Shown in pieces: positions 22,755 to 33,285 of a stretch of 64,000 bases of DNA. Position 1 is the stretch's first letter, and each line of letters begins with the position of its first letter. The position numbers and the translations under genes were made by a program. The stretch comes from Sphagnum magellanicum (taxonomy: Eukaryota; Streptophyta; Sphagnopsida; Sphagnales; Sphagnaceae). The notes under the pieces were generated by a model. That model searched no databases, had not been told where the DNA came from, and worked only from the letters and a program-made list of their open reading frames with translations. The stretch lies in NCBI GenBank assembly GCA_021904315.1, contig CM038912.1:24216949-24280948 (forward strand), written 5' to 3'.

Positions 22755-25700
22755 TGATAGTCCATGTTTATATTTATGTTAGGGTGAAAGCACAGTCAAT
22801 TATACATTTTGTGATCCTTGTTAAAAAAAATGTAAGTTGTAATCATAAACTAAACTTTAACAAATTAAATCTAAAAATGTTATTTGATCAATATGAACAT
22901 GATTTTCACATTTATGTCAATGATATTGAAAAATCACTTGTTTCAATTATTTTAAGTAAATTTTCTAAAAATTTACTTAAAAGTTTTTACTTTGCAGGTT
23001 GTCTAATGAAACAAAATAGGCTTCACGTAAATGAATATTGGATTTTTTAGCTTTCATGGTTGATGGCAATCTGAAATTTATTTATGCACTTACAACTTAT
23101 AATGTAAGTGTAATAACATATCAATCCTCTAATGTAAAAGTAATTTGAAAAACAATTTCACTAATCAATTTCAAAAATATTTTTACCTACTTTTAATACA
23201 TTAAAGTTTTTCAAACTTTGTATACAAAAATAGTGTAAACTCAATATTTAGTGCCCATAATGGTTTCACAATGATTAAAGATGAAAAAACATTATAGGAA
23301 GGCCAAAATTGTTGTCACATTGTATTTTTTTTTAAGGCTCCCATGTTTGAACTCAACCATGTCATTATTATTAAGGATTTTCACAATGTTTTGCATATTA
23401 TGGTAGGTCAAAACCCAAAGAAATCAAATGCTAAAAATACTACATTTAAAAAATTTCATATGATGTGATGTTAGAATATATTTGTGCCAAAAAAAAATAT
23501 ATCACAATGTATTAAAAAATGTAAGTATATTCAAGATTGAAATGATTTTTAATCTTTATGAAAGTTGTAATGTCTACTAAACATTGTGATTCCATATGAT
23601 TGGAATAAGTTTGTGGGCCATGTGAAAAGTTTGATAATTATCATATCACATTGGGTGTTTCTCAAGGTGATGACCATAAGTATGTGGTAAATTAAAATTT
23701 TGATAAACAATTAATTTCAAATGAAAGATGGCAAGAAAATGAGGTGGGACAAAAATTTTAATTTATTTCAAATGGTTTTTTGTTCATTAGTTCAAACCAA
23801 AAGTAAGGGTACAACCAACCATATTACCAAAAATTTAGTGCAATCCAAAAAAACAAATGGGCTCTATAATATTGCATATAGCATAAATATACCCATTATT
23901 CCTTGAATTTAGTCAATTAAATTAATTCTTAAAAAAAATTAAATAACATTAACTATGTGAAAATCAAAATATCAAGCCCAAACATTAAAATGAAACCCAA
24001 AATTAAATGCAACACATTTTGCAAATGTATTTTTTACGCACAAATCATGAAGTTGGGTTTATTGGAGAAAGCCCGCCTCTTCACCTTAGAATACGACAAA
24101 AATATTATAATGTTTCATGTTTGAGCACTAAGTTGTATTTAAAAGAACAGAATGTTTAATCAACTCACCAACCAATTATTGGATATTTAATTTGCAATGG
24201 TGGATTGACCTAAAGTAAGAAGCTTTCGGTTTTTTCCTTACATTTCAACATTTCAAATAGATAATTTATTTTGTTAAATCGATTTTTTCCAGAAATAATT
24301 TAATTATTGTCAAGTTTGAAAAGGTACTATGGCATGAATATTTCACTTGTCTTTCTAATAACATAACTAGAGGTGAATTTTACTATCATTCTAATTTTTT
24401 TCATCCATTGACACTCCCTCTTAATGAATTTCTCCTTTAAAACAATTTGTCTTCTCACTACACTTCTTTGTTACATGTGACTTTGTGGTTCAATAATCTT
24501 CTTCCTTAAGCTGACACCATATTTTTCACAATAAAAAATATGTTTCAACTTTGGCACACCTTTCATGAGAATATTTGTGAATATATCATCAAAGTTACAA
24601 TATAACAAGGTAATGTCATTATTTTCTACTTTCTTTTTTTAAAATGCATTTCACTATGAAATCATTTTACCACAGCTTGATTTATAGAAGCTCTTGGAAG
24701 CATGTGATTTCCATTCTAAGGAACTTAGGGTTAATGAATCTTGAGCAAGTGTTGAGCTTGATATCATTTGGTTTTTTCCCTTGTTTTTTTAAAAGCTCAT
24801 AATTCTTTTAGCAATTTGTCAGTTTCATTTCACAACAGAAAATTTGTCATTATTATCATGTTTATGATTTGAACTTCTGTGCAATTAACTTATTATATAT
24901 GGCTAGATGCAAAATTCAATATATATTTTAAGACTTCACAAATTTTTTCATGGGGATGGATTTGTACAAGGAAGGCATTTTTCATATGGTCATAACCAGC
25001 TAGCTACCTTGGCAAGTTGATGTGCAATAGATTCAAAATTTAGGGAAACTTTGATTTGTTTCAAATTTAATAAATTTTCTTATTTTTGGGTGAATTGCAC
25101 CTGTGCCTTTAATCTGAAATCCAATTTGCAACTTGGCACACTCACTTTTGTCCAAGTTTCCACATTTGCCCAAAAGTAGACAATAAACCTTAGGTGGAGG
25201 TGACAATCAACAAGTATCATGCATGCATGACTTGGAGACCACCCTTCTCTTTGAAATGCACTGTGTTATGGGTGCCTAAGCTTCCCAAACCCACTTGCAT
25301 CATGTCCTAGTTTTGTCGTCAATGGAACTTATGGCGATCTAGCAAAAATTGCAAAAGCAACAAAAAAACATAAAATAACGTAAAGGACACTGAGATGCAT
25401 AGTGTTGGGAAATCCAGAGCCCCCTTCCTCATTGAAAAGATGGAAATAAATATTCAACAAACCAACAAAGGAGAGATTAGTTGAGAAAACTTGAGCATGG
25501 GTTGGGCTTGCTTCATCAAATATGATGGGCGTCATCAACAAAACAGCATGTGACATGAAACTAGACAATGTTGTATGAACTTATGTAATATGATAGGCAT
25601 CCAGAGAGAGGAAATATAATTGATGTACAAACAGATAGCAAATGGGCTTAGAAGAACCATTGGACTTGTTCTTTAAAGGATGGGTAGGCACCAAGTGAAA

Positions 25701-25999
25701 TCTAGTATGTTCATAACCAAAATTTGGATTGATACATCTTACTCACTATTAGCTTCAGATGGGTGATATCATCACATGTACCTTACCCACAACATGCAAG
25801 CCCGCTACCTTGTAATTATGTTTGAAGTTTTTCCAATGACCATTATTTTTTACAAGATTTTATGTTCCAATAACATTCAAATTTTGGATAAGATTTGACA
25901 CTTCAAATCTTTACAATGAATATTCAAGATTGAAGCCTTTTTTTTGTGTGAAGGTTAAAGGAATATAATACTTATGCTTGCAAGTACCATGTGGAAATG
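22755..25999. other. AT-rich stretch, no recognised gene
   Basis: Only short, compositionally unremarkable frames are present. Positions 22783-22895 resemble 4178-4290. The stretch 24380-25700 contains less AT-biased sequence that could be decayed transposon DNA, but I could not identify a protein motif in it. Confidence 0.4.
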
Positions 26000-27230
26000 G
26001 TGGAATTGTTAAAGGGATTCAACAACATGTCAACATTTAGTAATGGAATTCATGGTTGAAATTGTGACTATTGTTATGATGTATGTTGTGGCTTAGCCCC
26101 TAGGCAATGCATGGTTGATTCTTGCCAGTTTTCAAGATTTGCAAATATGTGGAGCTTCAACTTGTGCCCTAATTTGCTAGAGTCTAATTAGTTTCACCCA
26201 AATTGCCTAAAAAGTCATTTTGCATATTGTGGCATAAACATGTTGATCACATGCCCATGTGAAGGGGACAAACAATTTGGACTATTGATGCAATAGAAGT
26301 CATATGAAAAGGTTCTACATGCAAAGACCAAAATTAGTGAGGTAACTTTGTTTGATGCTGTTAGTACAAGGAGACAATTCCCCATGTATTTTTGGACTAC
26401 ATGAGGCCCAAGTTATAAAAATTATTGGTACACAATTATGTTGTTTGGTTTCAAGATCAATAGTACACAGTTTGTTTGAATACATTCCCACATGATTCCA
26501 TCCTGTCCATGGTGGACTTTGTTGAAAATTACACCTTTCAAGAATTTAATGAAATTTTAAAAATGCATTGGCATTCATTCCAAATTTCAATTTTGGTTCA
26601 CATCTATTACTAGTGGAATACCAACTATGTTGACAATCCTAAACATGGTGAGGAAACTACTTAATGAATATCATTATTATATTTTAGATGATAGTGCACG
26701 TGACACCCTATTTGTTCAACATTATTTTGAACTCCATTGGTTACATTTGACTTCAAGAGGAATTTACTCTAATGATTGTTTAGTTTGGTAAGATGGTTAT
26801 GCTACCTAGTTCAAATCAAGATGTGCTTGGTACCATGTTGTAGGGTACCTCTCATTATAACCACTTCTTTTGTGTTTTTAGCAACTTAAACTTCTATGAA
26901 GCTACATTTTAATTGTTTTTTATTTCATGTTGGTGTGCATGTTGTTTAAGTGTTAGTCTAAAACTAGAATCCAAAACTTGTTACCACCTTTGTGTCACAT
27001 GGTTTAGTTTTTTTTTGGTTCCAATCATAGTAAGGCAGTGCATGATGGGGTCGATGCAGTGCTAAAGCAAAAGATTTGTAAGGAGTAGCTATTTATGAAC
27101 TCACATTTAAGGCTACAAAATGTAAATGACATTGTGGCATTTTGTGATAGGCATAAAACATAAGAACATGTTGCTTACCATAATTTGTCAAAAAGAATTT
27201 TCAAAGTCCATGTAAAAAATCATTGTCAAG
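26000..27230 (+). pseudogene. Decayed DNA-transposon-like transposase gene
   Basis: Four consecutive segments keep the order of one protein family. First is a Cys/His-rich part, with CGLAPRQCMVDSC near 26087 and FHPNCLKSHFAYCG near 26192. A core near 26491-26615 reads SMVDFVENYTFQEFNEI and then a Trp-His-rich segment. A part from 26663 includes NEYHYYILDDSARDTLFVQH, a W-stop-DG motif and FKSRCAWYH. A last part from about 27011 reads FFGSNHSKAVHDGVDAV and later LQNVNDIVAFCDRH. The VDFxENY, W-x-DG and HxKxxxDG signatures are ones I associate with transposase-like proteins of plants and cnidarians, whose superfamily name I cannot give. At least five in-frame stops and several frameshifts kill it. 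Positions 26880-27010 may be an old intron or insertion. It is flanked by unrelated AT-rich DNA, and no terminal repeats were found. Confidence 0.6.
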
Positions 27231-27699
27231 ATTATAGTCCATAATGCTCAATTTTGAAAGTCCATATCTCTTGTGTTATTCTTGATTATGAAAATCTAAT
27301 AAATGGAATAGATAGATATTCAAGTTGGTATCTTCCAATTAAATCCCTATAGAAAAACAAAAAATTACCTATAAAATATGGTCATTAAAATGACAAACAT
27401 TTTGTAATTTTTTTCAAAAAGTCCAAAAATTGGTCCAATTATTCTGGCACCCACCTATAAGAATGTTGTTGCTTCCCCCTAAACATGGTTGTAATGTTAT
27501 TGTGATGCCTACTTGGAAGAGAACTACAATTGTCAAATTGAATTGTCATCCATTACACTTTATTGCAAAGCCGTGTCCATCAATAATGCACTTCCACTGC
27601 AAAAATATTAATTAAGTCCCTACTATTCAACCATATAATTCCTCTTGTTGCACAAATATTTTGGTGTTTGCAAAAATCAATATGATAACTATATGACGC
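27231..27699. other. AT-rich stretch, no recognised gene
   Basis: No motif or repeat was identified apart from faint continuation of the 16.2/27.7-kb repeat near its end. Confidence 0.4.
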
Positions 27700-28600
27700 C
27701 CTTTCATAAGTTGCCATAACATAAGGGTGAATGCATGGTATAATGGCTCAATATTGGCAAAAATTACACTCCCTATAAGTCCATACAATATTTTTTTAAA
27801 TGATTCAAATGGACATGGTTGTTATTCTAAAAAATGTTATTATTTTAATTTTTGAATAATACATGTTCAACCACTTACAAACCTTCCCAAATCTACGTGA
27901 AAATTTGTATTTAATATAATTGATGTCATTTTTCACTACTACAAAATGTGGGTGCAATTCATTAATCCCCATTTAGTAGATCATTGAATTCACTCAAAAT
28001 CTAGTGAAATCATTTGGCGTACAAGGACACCTTTTGTTGTAGTGTTTAAATTTGGAAGTTCTAAAAGGAATACCCACAAAGTCCATATGAATAATCTTCC
28101 ATGTAAAACTTTCAAAAACATATGTTTTTGGGACAAAGAAATTGAAAAAAAAAAAAAATTGTAACTCATACAAATTTATGAAAATATGGTCAAATTGTTT
28201 TTCATTCCAAAGTCCTTAACTATTAAACGTTCAAGGTTTTCAAAGAAAATATCTTTCATATGAATTTATCATCTTGTATTACATTATATATTGAATGCCA
28301 ACAACAAATTTGAAACGTGAATCAATATAATTTTTTTTCATTTTGTGATGTTCTAATTAGACAACCAATCTATATTTTTCAACTTCAAAATTTCATTACT
28401 ATTAACAAATGAATTTTTTATCAATAAATAACCAAATGTTTCTCTTCATAATGAAATTGTTGGTTGAAATGCAAATCCCAATTAGTAGATCTAAGAATAT
28501 ATTAAGCACCATAAACATTTGAATAAAGGGCACCTAGGGAAAAAACACTATTTCGTCACAAAGGTGAGCCATTATAGCTTGCATCTACCCATTATGGTCC
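27700..28600. repeat. Second copy of the ~830-bp dispersed repeat, inverted relative to 16160-16990
   Basis: The minus strand matches 16160-16990 along its length. The copy is interrupted at 27934-28044 by a small element that the other copy lacks, which shows the small element inserted later. Confidence 0.75.
27934..28044. mobile_element. 111-bp CACTA-type MITE
   Basis: The ends CACTACTACAAAA and CCTTTTGTTGTAGTG are inverted repeats of the type long known for CACTA (En/Spm, CMC) elements in plants. TTT flanks both sides, compatible with the 3-bp target duplication of that superfamily. The inverted sister repeat at 16160-16990 has no such insert at the equivalent place, which serves as an empty site. 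The element is non-coding and so needs a transposase from elsewhere. Confidence 0.8.
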
Positions 28601-29014
28601 TTTTTAATCAAATGAATATATGTGGAACCTTTTTTGGGAATGGTTAATTTGAGACATTTGATTATAATTAATTTTTCAATTATGTTTTATTTGATAAGTA
28701 GTCAAATGTTTTTGTCAATGTGTATTGACTTGTACGCAATCCAATCTAATTACTTGAAGCTTTCATTAAGGGGGTTCTTCACAAATTTGAATGAAAGAAA
28801 TCTCATTGGATTTTCTCCAATTATTCTCACCCCTTATACAAATTAGGTTTATGTTACATGATACTTGTCTTTTACTTATGATTGAATGGATAGTAGCTAC
28901 TTTGGTATTCCCTTTGTATTTCATCATCAAGGTGGATAGTACCCCAATGGACTTACATGTTTTACCCGTTAATATATATTTTACCAAGTCCTATGTAATT
29001 TGGAATACATAGGT
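28601..29014. other. Intergenic stretch, no recognised gene
   Basis: Overlapping frames of 73-74 codons occur on both strands without any recognised motif. Confidence 0.4.
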
Positions 29015-29700
29015 ATTGTTGGTTTTCCACTTCAAATACCCCTGCACTGGTACACACATTCATGACCTATACAAATGTGACACAGCTTGGCTCCACACAT
29101 GATTGCCACATTTGTCCAGGCAATGATGATGCTTCTGCCATTGTCCACACTTGCCTCCACATGTTCAATAATCATAGGATTCCACAAGAGACCACGTTGC
29201 ATGTGGGCATCTTGCTGTAAACCCTCTGAGCATAGCTCCCACATTTCACACCATGTCAAAATTAGGGGTCTGTTGTTTCCAAAAGCAAATCAGCAACAGA
29301 AAGAATTTACACATTGTTCAAGAGCCATGCTGTCTTGAATTGCTTACGTTTAGTGTTTATGCCAACACTGAGAACATCCATTTTGTGTGTCCAATTGGTT
29401 TGTTGGAAGCTAAGTTTCTGCATCAATCTGTGAGAGAGAGAGAATGTTTGGTACAAGGAGCAGACAAACTTTTGAAACTGTATTACACTTTGCACAGACA
29501 TGATGGACTTCAAAAATCACTCAGAAACCTTGGGAGCATGCCAAGTTCTTACTTTGCAGCATGAGATTCAGATGAAGCTCTGCAGACAGGGTTCCCATAC
29601 ATTTCATGCAGGCTTCTGTACGCACAATTTGCCTTCATGTTGCAAAGCTTTGGTACATCAAATGCTTCACGATTCTGTGAGCAATCCGATCCTTCAGTTG
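29015..29700 (-). pseudogene. Degenerate PLS-class pentatricopeptide (PPR) repeat gene fragment
   Basis: On the minus strand, one frame from about 29250 down to 29160 reads KCGSYAQRVYSKMPTCNVVS. It is followed, after shifts, by GQMWQSCVEPSCVTFV, a stop, and VMNVCTSAGVFEVEN. These are the classic successive elements of plant PPR motifs: an AKCGS segment, KMP-x-x-NVVSW, and F-x-QM...VEP-x-x-VTFV-x-VL-x-AC. Further upstream, near 29670-29620, another frame gives CTKALQHEGKLCVQ, matching the usual start of a PPR repeat. PPR proteins bind organellar RNA, but this copy has several stops and frameshifts and cannot make protein. It lies beside another gene scrap (30355-30496), so the locality may be a collection of captured or duplicated gene fragments. 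Confidence 0.65.
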
Positions 29701-30354
29701 GCCTCTGCTTGTTCTATGGAGATTTGCACTCAGATCTTGATGTTTTCGCATGCCGGTTTCTGTTGCGACGTAACCATCAGGGCTGTCGTTTGGCGGATCG
29801 ATTGAGCAGATGCACTCTTGCCTCTGATTCAATCAAGAACGTCTTGAGAACTCCGAGTTTCAGGACAATTCGGACATTGCGAAATGAAGAAACTCTGTTC
29901 AAGAGAATCTCCGTCCGGAGGAAATAGCTTCGAAGGTCGTCGTACTCCACACTCGCAGGCTACTACTAGGTACCTTGCCTCCTTTTCAATGGTGGATACA
30001 CCCTAACGTGAGCGAGTAGGGTCCATGTCCTTTCCTTTTCCCCCCGCGCACGGAGAACGTGGACTTCCCACGCCTTTTGATCAGCCATTCGCTGCGTCCC
30101 ATTTTAGCTAGGGTGGCCATCACGGGAAGCATCTGATTGCTTGCATGATATGGTTACTCGAGGATTCGACTCCACCACCATGCGTAGAAAATCCGACCTT
30201 AGTAGCGTAGTACTTGACAAATTGCATCAGGATGATCCTGCTGAGATCACTTGCCCTGTTTTCTACCGCAAACCCTTGTTAAAATATGATCTCACAGATG
30301 CCGAATAATGCCGAGACGGTCGCAGAATCTGACCCCATTTGATGCAGTCCAGCA
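29701..30354. other. Less AT-rich stretch with one short open frame
   Basis: A plus-strand frame at 30150-30308 (52 codons, with the segment LDKLHQDDPAEITCP) has gene-like composition but matches nothing I know. It may be an exon fragment. The interval contains the more GC-rich motif CCCCCCGCGCACGG near 30045. The PPR remnant may extend a little into it on the minus strand. Confidence 0.3.
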
Positions 30355-30496
30355 CACAGGTGGAACAATTTGCATAGGTCACTGTTGCAAAAATCATATG
30401 GAAACTGACAACCCCAATTCGCATGCGATTCCTAAAGACTTCAGCAACAATGACAGCTGGTGGTCATGCAACTGGATTACCATGAATTTTTTATCC
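30355..30496 (+). pseudogene. 3'-end fragment of an ankyrin-PGG gene
   Basis: This piece aligns with the last ~140 bp of copy B (47774-47900), from the region before the last membrane helix's end through the TACCATGAAT surrounding the stop codon. Shared words include GCAAAAATCATATGGAAACTG and AATTCGCATGCGA. Small changes and indels disrupt the original frame. It lies directly at the left edge of the duplicated upstream region of gene A, as would be left by an unequal exchange or a deleted fourth gene. Confidence 0.75.
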
Positions 30497-31489
30497 AATG
30501 TTTTTTGTCTGTACACAATTTAGGGTTATTAAAAGAAAATTCAAAATTAAATTTAACATTTAATTGTAAAAATATGTTAATTTTAACATAAAAGTTATGC
30601 AACCCACTATTTTTGTGTTTATTTAATTGAGGGTTAATGTTGAAATTTTTTATTGCATAAAAAGGTTTTGACTCAACATTTTAGGGTTCATTTGTATAGG
30701 TCTACTTAATTTTTCAAATTTAAGCCTATGCATCCATTATGTTGTAATGTCTACATAATTAATTAATGATTTATGCAAACAAAATTTACAAATTAGGTTA
30801 AAGGTTCTTTTGGTCATTTGTACGAAACTATTTAGTTTCCAAACAAGGGTTAAAATTCCATTAGTTCAAATGTTTACATAATTTAAGGTTGATGCAATCG
30901 ATTGTGTAAGAATTATGTTGACCTAGAATTGGACATTTGCATTAGATATTGACAATGTGGGTATTGTAATTTTCCAAACTTTTTGGTTGCCCTAACCTAA
31001 GTGGTGGGTGAGAAAATATTTATAATACTTGCGTTTTCCAACCTTTCTATGATCTAAATATAATTGGTAGCAAAAATGATCTAGGGGAATTATAAGGATT
31101 TGAATTATTTTCATTTCAATTTTGTAATAGATGCCCCATTTCAACATGAGGGTATTATGAAAACTTGGTCCATCATCATTCAAATTTCATCACATCATGA
31201 TTGGTCCAATGTATGCAATGTCATTAGTCATAGTTTTGCCATTGTGATGAGAAATACTTTTTAAAAAAAAAAAGTAAAATAAAACTATGCAAGTATTGCA
31301 TTTGAAACATAAAATTTTAGTTGGATTTCTTATGCTTAAAGCAATACCCAAATGTTGCGCATAAGATATCCATTGTTAATGATATGAAAAAATAAGATGA
31401 TAGTTTTGAATTTTGCTATAATTAGAAGATGAATAAAGAAATTAGACTCATGATTTTGAAAAAAAATAGAATTGTAGAAAGAGAAATAG

Positions 31490-32100
31490 TTTTTTAGCCA
31501 AAAGATAAAAGTTTAGCCAAAAGAAGATATAGGTTTTGATAAGATATAAAGTTTTAACCAAGAAGAGATAGAGGTTTTGTCAGAAGATAAAAATTTCATC
31601 AAAACAAGGTAAAAGTTTAACCAAGAAAAGCTATAAATTTTGTTAAGAAATAAAAAGCAAAACCAAGAAATGATCAAGGTTTTGCCACAAAATAAAATTT
31701 TAACCAAGGAGAAATAAAAATTTATTCAAAAAAAATATAAATTTTGTTAAGAGATAAAAGTTTAGTTAAAAAAAGGTTTTGTCAATAGATAAAAAATTAA
31801 TGAATAAGAGACATAGATTTTGCTAAGAGATAGAAGTTTAAGTAAGAAGAGATATAAGTTTTGCCAAGAGATAAAAATTTAGCTAAAAAAAGATAATAAT
31901 TTTGTCAAGAGATAAAAACTTAGCCAAGAAGAGATAAAAGTTTTGTCAAAAATTAAAAATTTAGCCAAGAAAAAATAAGAGTTTTGTCCAAAAAAAGTTT
32001 AACCAAGAAAAAATATAAGTTTTGTCAAGAGATAAAAGTTTAGCCAAATTTTTTAAAAATTTAACCAGAAATGAATATATATTTTACCAAAAAATTAAGG
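31490..32100. repeat. Degenerate minisatellite, ~20-25-bp units (GATAAAAGTTTAGCCAAGAA type)
   Basis: More than twenty units alternate between AAAAGTTTAGCCAAGA and AAAAGTTTTGCCAAGA variants with drift in length and sequence. The same minisatellite precedes copies B and C, and a fourth array sits at 54060-54280. The minus-strand frames crossing it are products of the repeat. Confidence 0.85.
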
Positions 32101-32340
32101 TAGATAAAGAATTAGTTGTTAGTTCATAGGCAGGGGTAAGATGTAGGTCAGTATGGGAGCTAGGTGGGAGGGTAGTATGGAGGTCAGGGTTGGGAAAAAA
32201 ATAGCAACAAAAAAAAAAGGTCAAAGGTCAGCAACCAAAAAAGATTGACTGTAGTAGAATGTTGGTTAACGTAAGGTAAAAAGGCAGATGAAAAACACAG
32301 CCCATCCCATAGACAGAATGACCAACTGGTGCAGTCATGG

Positions 32341-32650
32341 GGGCTGGTTCACTCTGGCTATCACAGTCGTCCAGGAACCCAATGGTCAGAATGTATTCCA
32401 GGCCATTCCAGATTTAATTTGTTGTTCTTGTTTAGAGTTTTGCCTGCAGCTTCCACTTTTGTGATGCCTATGCCACAAGTGATTATGACAACTGACTGTT
32501 GGAGTACCACACACTGTAACCCTTTCTTTGATTCCAGCTTCTGCACTAGTTGGTACTCTTTAAAATCGGAAACACCTAACATACTAAAGAGTACCGACTA
32601 ATGTGGTAAATAATGTCCCCACCCCACCTGTCATGTACTTGACTGGCATC
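32341..32650. promoter_or_regulatory. Conserved upstream block with GCTGGTTCACT motif and hairpin
   Basis: The block is shared by all three gene copies. It begins with GGGCTGGTTCACTCTGG (32340-32356) and contains an inverted repeat AGTTGGTACTCTTTA (32548-32562) against TAAAGAGTACCGACT (32585-32599), 14 of 15 positions paired. The same hairpin survives upstream of B (near 44518-44576) and of C (near 61110-61164). Conservation of both arms in copies with broken coding regions may simply reflect recent duplication. A role as a regulatory site or transposon relic is open. Confidence 0.45.
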
Positions 32651-32651
32651 T

Positions 32652-32669
32652 CCCCCCCCCCCCCCCCCC
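32652..32669. repeat. C18 homopolymer upstream of gene A
   Basis: Eighteen consecutive C residues followed by GGG sit about 620 bp before the start codon. The equivalent place has a six-C run upstream of B (near 44623) and CCCC upstream of C (near 61212), so the tract expanded only here, or was shortened in the others. Such tracts can form quadruplex or i-motif structures and are prone to sequencing-length error. Confidence 0.75.
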
Positions 32670-32679
32670 GGGACCAACC

Positions 32680-33285
32680 TTGCAAAATTGCAAGAGTGGT
32701 CCATTTGATATGTATTCAGATGGAATTGTCATTTGCTTATTACCAGTAGGTACCCAAGAGTTTTCCCCACCTGGGAAAAAACAATTTGGAAAAATTAGAG
32801 ATTTTCGTTTTTCAGTGGAAATTCAAGGAAAAAAACACGCTAATTTTTTGGAAAATCCGCAAGTTCAGCTTCTGACAAAATTATAAAAACCCTGCTTACA
32901 ACACTAATTTGGGTTTGTGGAACTTGAATGAAGTACCATTGGAGACGTATATGGGTGTGGAAAATGTACTTGATGAATATGAGAAAAAAATTGAAAAGGT
33001 ACAAAGCTCATCCCCCTTTAATTTTTAAACGTGTTATTGACAATTGATTTAACTGTTCCATGCTACTGTCAGGGGCTAGGGAATCACTTTACAACTTCTG
33101 GCCCATTTGGTTTGATAGCCTCTCCTTCCTTGTTCTCCATATTTGAAGTTGGGGACCCCTGATCCACTCTGGAATCTTGACGCGCATTCCGGCAATTTTC
33201 AAGAGAAGATTGAGTGGTGCGTAGCAAAATCGGAAGTCTTCTCTTCACCTCTCTTTGTTGAAGTAGCGGTCTTACTTACCTGACC
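32680..33285 (+). promoter_or_regulatory. Promoter-proximal region and probable 5' leader of gene A
   Basis: This 600-bp block is closely conserved before all three copies. TATAAAAA at 32882-32889 could be a TATA box. The equivalent sequences before B (AAATTTAAA) and C (ATTGAAAAAA) no longer match. If transcription starts just after it, the leader is about 370 nt and contains an upstream frame at 32928-33047 (39 codons), which is much shorter in B and C. The last 50 bases before the ATG are rich in CTCTT and TCACC words, typical of plant leaders. No direct evidence of transcription is available. Confidence 0.4.

Larger units (their letters stand above)
30489..32650. repeat. Upstream block U1 of gene A, duplicated ahead of copy C
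   Basis: From TATCCAATGTTTT near 30489 onward this region matches 59043-61200 in the same order: a low-complexity AT-rich part, then a minisatellite, a GTAGG-rich segment, the GCTGGTTCACT motif and a promoter-distal block. Copy B has a different sequence (U2) in this position, so the array is built from at least two kinds of spacer. No gene was found in it. Confidence 0.8.
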
